From the NCBI GenBank assembly GCA_022796015.1, contig JAAWHU010000029.1, positions 1 through 37,142 on the forward strand: a stretch of 37,142 nucleotides of DNA, read 5' to 3'. The notes beneath the pieces were generated by a model that saw nothing but the letters and a program-made list of their open reading frames with translations, was not told the origin of the DNA and ran no database searches. Source of the stretch: Hungatella sp. GTDB lineage: Bacteria; Bacillota; Clostridia; Lachnospirales; Lachnospiraceae. Below are positions 33,028 through 37,142 of the stretch, in pieces. How positions within the stretch are numbered: position 1 is the first letter of the stretch; each line of letters starts with the position of its first letter. The translations under genes were made by a program, and so were the position numbers.

Positions 33028-34213
33028 GATAATCATAACCAGAATGGGAGGCGGGATTCTCACGGCTCTTACAAACGGACTCCGGGTCATACAGCTGAAC
33101 ATGGAGGAGGGGAAATCCCGGTCTCTTCTCGGCAACATCTATATCGGAAAAGTGAAAAACATTGTGCCCAATATTAATGCGGCTTTTATCGATCTGGGAG
33201 GCGGGCAGACCGCCTATTACAGCCTGACAGAGAACCGGACTCATCTCTTTGCCGACGGAAAGCAGAAGCGGCTTTGCCAGGGAGACGAGATCATCGTTCA
33301 GGTTAGCCGGGACGCCGTAAAGACCAAGGATCCGGTGGTCACAGGCTGCCTCAGCTTTGCCGGCAGGTTCTGTGTGGTAACTGCAGGAAGACGACAGATC
33401 GGTTTCTCCTCCAAGATCCCCCAAGGAGAGTGGAGGCAGGAGCTGCGCTGCCTTTTGGGGCAGGAAAAAGCAGATAACCTGGGAGTCATTGTCAGAACCA
33501 ATGCTTTTCATGAAGATTTTTCACAGATTCTTGAGGAGTTTACACACCTGAAAGAAGAGTACCGAAGGATTGTGTCGGATGCAGCCCACCGCACCTGCTA
33601 CACCATGCTTTACGAAGGGATCCCTTCTTATTTAGGAAGCCTGCGGGACACCTACCGAGATTTTATGGAGGAGATCATCACCGACGACAAGGACATTTTC
33701 CATGAGATACAGGAGTATCTAGGCAGGCATCAGCCTGAGGATCAGGGAAAGGTGCGTCTTTATGAAGACCCCCTTCTGCCTCTTTCCAAGCTGTATTCCC
33801 TTGAGAAGGCAATGGATGACGCCCTGCAGCGCCATGTCTGGCTTAAATCCGGCGGATATCTGATCATCGATGTGACGGAGGCCATGACGGTGATCGACGT
33901 GAACAGCGGAAAATATACGGGCAGAAAAAATCTACGGGATACCATAAAAAAGATTAATTTGGAAGCCGCTGTGGAGGTGGCGTATCAGCTGAGGCTGCGC
34001 AATCTCTCAGGCATCATTGTGGTTGATTTTATTGACATGGAATGCTCTGAGGATCAGGAGGAGCTGATGCAGCTTTTATCGGACTGCTGCAAGAAAGATC
34101 CCATTAAGACTACGGTGGTGGATATCACCATGCTGGGACTGGTGGAGATCACCAGAAAAAAGACACGAAAGCCATTTCGGGAACAGATAGAAGAAGGAGT
34201 GCACAAAACATGA
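33020..34213 (+). CDS. rng: RNase G/E family ribonuclease
   Basis: This 397-residue cytoplasmic endoribonuclease begins NKIIITRMGGGILTAL, followed by an S1-like region (GNIYIGKVKNIVPNINAAFIDLGGGQTAYYSL). The catalytic pair is Asp293 (VIDVNSGKYTG) and Asp336 (VVDFIDM), 43 residues apart as in E. coli RNase E. The protein ends just after EITRKKTRKPF, so the zinc-link CPxCxG segment of E. coli RNase E/G is absent. Starts are TTG; TTG 33020 is preferred because GGAGAAG lies 4 to 6 bases before it, giving an 8-base overlap with the previous gene. TTG 33008 is the alternative. The stop overlaps trkA as ATGA. Confidence 0.9.
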   Translation: MNKIIITRMGGGILTALTNGLRVIQLNMEEGKSRSLLGNIYIGKVKNIVPNINAAFIDLGGGQTAYYSLTENRTHLFADGKQKRLCQGDEIIVQVSRDAVKTKDPVVTGCLSFAGRFCVVTAGRRQIGFSSKIPQGEWRQELRCLLGQEKADNLGVIVRTNAFHEDFSQILEEFTHLKEEYRRIVSDAAHRTCYTMLYEGIPSYLGSLRDTYRDFMEEIITDDKDIFHEIQEYLGRHQPEDQGKVRLYEDPLLPLSKLYSLEKAMDDALQRHVWLKSGGYLIIDVTEAMTVIDVNSGKYTGRKNLRDTIKKINLEAAVEVAYQLRLRNLSGIIVVDFIDMECSEDQEELMQLLSDCCKKDPIKTTVVDITMLGLVEITRKKTRKPFREQIEEGVHKT

Positions 34214-35565
34214 AGATTATCATTGTAGGCTGTGGAAAGGTAGGGGTAACCCTGACGGAGCAGCTGAATAATGAAGGCCACGACATCACCTTAATTGACC
34301 AGGATGCTGCGGCATTGGAGAAGGTAACCAACAGTATTGATGTCATGGGGGTTTCGGGCAACGGAGCCATCTATGCAGTTCAGATGGAGGCGGGAATTCA
34401 GGACGCAGATCTTCTTATTGCCACCACCAATTCAGATGAGCTGAACATGCTTTGCTGCCTCATTGCAAAAAAAGCAGGCAACTGCCACACCATCGCCAGA
34501 ATCAGGAATCCTGAATACTCGGCAGAGATTGATTTTATTCGTGAGGAATTGAATCTTTCTCTTGCCATCAATCCGGAGCTTGCCGCGGCCAGGGAGATCT
34601 CCCGCCTCCTTAAGTTCCCATCCGCCATTAAGATTGATACCTTTGCTAAAGGGCGTGTGGAAATCATGAAATTCCAGATTCCCGAGAATTCTGTCCTTCA
34701 TGACCTGAAGGTATTGGAGGTATCTTCAAAACTAAAGTGCAGCGTGCTGATCTGTGCCGTGGAGCGGGGCAGTGACGTGGTAATTCCAAACGGTAATTTC
34801 CAGTTAAAATCAGGGGACAAGGTTTCCTTTGTTGCATCTCCCTCCAAATCCATGCGATTTTTTAAAGAGGTAGGCATTGAAAACAACAGCGTCAAAAATG
34901 CCATCCTGGTAGGCGGGGGAAGAATTACATACTATCTGGCCAAAATGCTTGAGGAGGCCCCAATTAAATTAAAGATTGTGGAACAGGATCTGGAGCGGTG
35001 CAGGAAATTAAGTGCAGAGCTCCCGGGTGTTATGGTAATTCACGGAGATGGTTCCGACCAGCAGCTCCTTCTGGAGGAGGGGATCCGGCAGACGGAGGCC
35101 TTCGCAGCTCTCACCGGATTTGACGAGGAAAATATGATTCTTTCCATGTATGCAGGAACCCAGTCAAAGGCCAAGCTGATCACCAAGGTGAACCGAACCG
35201 CCTTTGAGGGAGTCGTAAACGGCATGAACTTAGGAAGTGTCATTTATCCCAAGCTGATTACGGCAGATTCCATACTTCAGTATGTGCGGGCCATGCAGAA
35301 CTCCCTTGGAAGCAATGTGGAAACTTTATATAAGATTGTGGCGGACAAGGCGGAGGCTTTGGAGTTCAGGGTGGGAGAGGATGCCCCTATGGTTGGAGTT
35401 CCCCTTGAAAAGCTGTCCCTAAAGCCCAATCTTCTGGTTGCCTGCATCAACCGGAACGGCACCATTATTACCCCCCGGGGCAAGGATACCATGGAGGTGG
35501 GTGATACGGTGATTATTGTGACTACAACTACAGGACTGAATGATCTGAAGGATATTTTAAGATAG
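34210..35565 (+). CDS. trkA: Trk potassium uptake protein TrkA
   Basis: This 451-residue cytoplasmic gating subunit binds NAD(H)/nucleotides and controls the TrkH channel. It has two tandem RCK units: a first Rossmann domain beginning IIIVGCGKVGVTLTEQL, then a C-domain, and a second beginning NAILVGGGRITYYLAKML near residue 228, then a second C-domain (GVPLEKLSLKPNLLVACI). The length fits the two-domain TrkA form. Its ATG overlaps the RNase G stop, and trkH follows 14 bases after its stop. The placement behind RNase G is less usual than a stand-alone trkAH pair. Confidence 0.95.
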   Translation: MKIIIVGCGKVGVTLTEQLNNEGHDITLIDQDAAALEKVTNSIDVMGVSGNGAIYAVQMEAGIQDADLLIATTNSDELNMLCCLIAKKAGNCHTIARIRNPEYSAEIDFIREELNLSLAINPELAAAREISRLLKFPSAIKIDTFAKGRVEIMKFQIPENSVLHDLKVLEVSSKLKCSVLICAVERGSDVVIPNGNFQLKSGDKVSFVASPSKSMRFFKEVGIENNSVKNAILVGGGRITYYLAKMLEEAPIKLKIVEQDLERCRKLSAELPGVMVIHGDGSDQQLLLEEGIRQTEAFAALTGFDEENMILSMYAGTQSKAKLITKVNRTAFEGVVNGMNLGSVIYPKLITADSILQYVRAMQNSLGSNVETLYKIVADKAEALEFRVGEDAPMVGVPLEKLSLKPNLLVACINRNGTIITPRGKDTMEVGDTVIIVTTTTGLNDLKDILR

Positions 35566-35579
35566 GGACGGCAGCGATT

Positions 35580-37028
35580 ATGAATATAAAAATTATCTTG
35601 TATTTTCTTGGGTGGGTGTTGAATATTGAGGCGCTTCTCATGATTCTGCCCTGTATGGTATCCCTGATCTACGGGGATGGACAGTTCCTGTCTTTTCTGG
35701 CGGTCATGGTGCTGTGCGGCATCATTGGCTGGTTTACTACCCACAGACGTCCGTCAAACATCGTGTTCTATGCCAAAGAAGGCTTTGTTGCAGTGGCTCT
35801 TATCTGGGTTGTTCTCAGTTTTTTCGGAGCCCTTCCCTTCTGGATCAGCGGTGAGATTCCGTCCCTGACAGACGCCCTTTTTGAAACGATTTCCGGCTTT
35901 ACCACTACAGGCGCCAGTATCCTGAACAATGTGGAAGGCCTGTCTCCATCCATGCTTATGTGGAGAAGCTTCACCCACTGGGTGGGAGGAATGGGAGTCC
36001 TTGTATTTATTCTGGCTGTTCTGCCTCTTGCCGGAGGCGGGTATACCATGCACATTATGAGGGCGGAAAGCCCGGGGCCCTCAGTAGGTAAGCTGGCTCC
36101 AAAGGTAAAAACCACGGCCAAGATTTTATATGGGATCTATCTGGCTATGACAATGCTCCAGGTGATCCTTCTGCTGTTGGGCGGAATGCCTTTCTTTGAC
36201 TCCCTGGCTACCAGCTTCGGAACGGCGGGTACCGGAGGCTTCGGAATCAAGAACAGCAGTATTGCATTTTATGACAGCTATTATCTCCAGGGCGTGGTTA
36301 CCGTATTTATGATTTTGTTCGGAGTGAATTTTAATGTGTATTATCTGCTTTTAGTGAGACAATTTAAAGATGCCTTCTCCTGTGAGGAGGCGAGAACGTA
36401 TCTTCTCATTATCGCGGCAGCCGTGGCGGCTATTACACTTAACATCCATCACTCCTTCGGAAGCCTTTTTGAGGCGTTTCACCATGCTGCCTTTCAGGTT
36501 GCTTCCATTATCACGACTACCGGCTTCTCAACCGTAGACTTTGACGTGTGGCCCGAGTTTTCCAAGACCATTCTTGTGGGGCTTATGTTTATCGGCGCCT
36601 GCGCGGGAAGCACCGGAGGCGGAATGAAGGTATCCAGAATCCTTATTTGGCTGAAATCCGTGAAAAGCGAGCTGTCAGCCCTGATTCACCCACGAAGCGT
36701 CAAGGTGCTGAAGCTGGAACACAAGCCTCTGGATGCAGGGGTTATGCGGTCTGTCAATAACTATTTTATTGCGTACTTTGTAATTTTTTCTTTGTCCGTT
36801 CTGGTGGTAAGCCTGGATAATTTTGATTTTACTACCACATTTACGGCAGTAGCCGCCACCTTTAACAACATCGGCCCTGGTCTTAACGCCGTGGGGCCGG
36901 CATGTAATTTTTCCCAGCTGTCAATTTTATCCAAATATATATTGATGTTTGACATGCTGGCAGGCAGGCTGGAAATCTTCCCTATGCTGATTCTGTTTTC
37001 CCCGACCACATGGAGAAAAGGATGGTAA
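35580..37028 (+). CDS. trkH: Trk potassium uptake protein TrkH
   Basis: This 482-residue potassium channel/transporter has about ten membrane segments and four pore loops. The filter-type stretches are SGFTTTGAS, GTAGTGGFG, ITTTGFSTV and NNIGPGLNAVGP. It ends FPMLILFSPTTWRKGW, the usual TrkH tail, so it appears complete. It forms the membrane pore gated by TrkA from the gene just upstream. No hairpin terminator is evident in the remaining 114 bases of the window, which show no gene. Confidence 0.96.
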   Translation: MNIKIILYFLGWVLNIEALLMILPCMVSLIYGDGQFLSFLAVMVLCGIIGWFTTHRRPSNIVFYAKEGFVAVALIWVVLSFFGALPFWISGEIPSLTDALFETISGFTTTGASILNNVEGLSPSMLMWRSFTHWVGGMGVLVFILAVLPLAGGGYTMHIMRAESPGPSVGKLAPKVKTTAKILYGIYLAMTMLQVILLLLGGMPFFDSLATSFGTAGTGGFGIKNSSIAFYDSYYLQGVVTVFMILFGVNFNVYYLLLVRQFKDAFSCEEARTYLLIIAAAVAAITLNIHHSFGSLFEAFHHAAFQVASIITTTGFSTVDFDVWPEFSKTILVGLMFIGACAGSTGGGMKVSRILIWLKSVKSELSALIHPRSVKVLKLEHKPLDAGVMRSVNNYFIAYFVIFSLSVLVVSLDNFDFTTTFTAVAATFNNIGPGLNAVGPACNFSQLSILSKYILMFDMLAGRLEIFPMLILFSPTTWRKGW

Positions 37029-37142
37029 GTTACTGTTCACAGTCAATGTCAGTTAGTTAAGAATCTTGGAAATCGAATAAACAGTCTGAATACAGGAAAA
37101 CGTGACATCCGGAAATGAATCCTGGAGCAAACGGCGTGGAAC

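Noticed and set aside
37029-37142. Structured RNA or terminator after trkH
   Set aside because: I see no stable GC hairpin followed by a T run, and no tRNA pattern.

Overview
The window is chromosomal DNA of a Gram-positive, anaerobic, carbohydrate-fermenting clostridium, most likely a Lachnospiraceae member (Enterocloster/Hungatella/Lachnoclostridium type). This is inferred from strong AGGAGG ribosome binding sites, YesM/YesN-type sugar two-component systems, several CUT1 sugar ABC transporter parts, BlaI/BlaR1-like and AgrA/AgrC-like pairs, and the TIGR03960 radical SAM / TIGR03936 / RNase G trio. No rRNA, tRNA, insertion sequence, integrase or CRISPR array was seen.

Layout. (1) 1-9166, + strand: a sugar locus of two CUT1 permeases (the first cut by the window edge), a large GH106-like glycosidase, a YesM-type sensor kinase, a YesN-type AraC response regulator and a lipoprotein solute-binding protein. 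Kinase and regulator starts overlap the preceding stops as ATGA. A 51-codon gene remnant follows. (2) 9313-14988: a minus-strand sce7726-like nuclease with a palindrome in its promoter, divergent from a GNAT / AraC / VOC-DUF3795 operon; then a LytTR regulator plus GHKL kinase pair and an unrecognised coiled-coil protein. (3) 14998-17287, - strand: a BlaI-type repressor and an M56 (BlaR1-like) membrane protease whose outer domain does not look penicillin-binding, preceded by twin inverted repeats. (4) 17514-27115, + strand: a complete second sugar operon, from a strong promoter with two palindromic operators to a hairpin terminator. It encodes a solute-binding protein, two permeases, an ADP-ribosylglycohydrolase-family protein, a LacI-family regulator, an unrecognised probable TIM-barrel hydrolase, a metallo-beta-lactamase-fold hydrolase and a GH28-like protein. 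A third operator copy lies inside the end of the metallo-hydrolase gene, just before the GH28 gene.

(5) 27129-29783, - strand: a membrane-anchored or secreted GH18 hydrolase with a chitin-binding-like module, and a membrane protein of unknown function, each with a readable promoter. (6) 29809-30456: a decayed stretch with a + strand gene tail and a frameshifted - strand pseudogene. (7) 30386-37028, + strand: a housekeeping operon of radical SAM protein, TIGR03936 protein, RNase G, TrkA and TrkH, from a good promoter.

How they work together. Region 1 reads as sense-import-cleave: the kinase senses a sugar outside the cell, the AraC regulator activates the locus, the transporter imports an oligosaccharide and the GH106-like enzyme trims it. 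Region 4 does the same job under LacI-type repression, with an unusual enzyme set (ADP-ribosylglycohydrolase fold, unknown barrel, metallo-hydrolase, GH28) that suggests an undescribed glycan or glycoside substrate. It is the best candidate here for an undescribed system.
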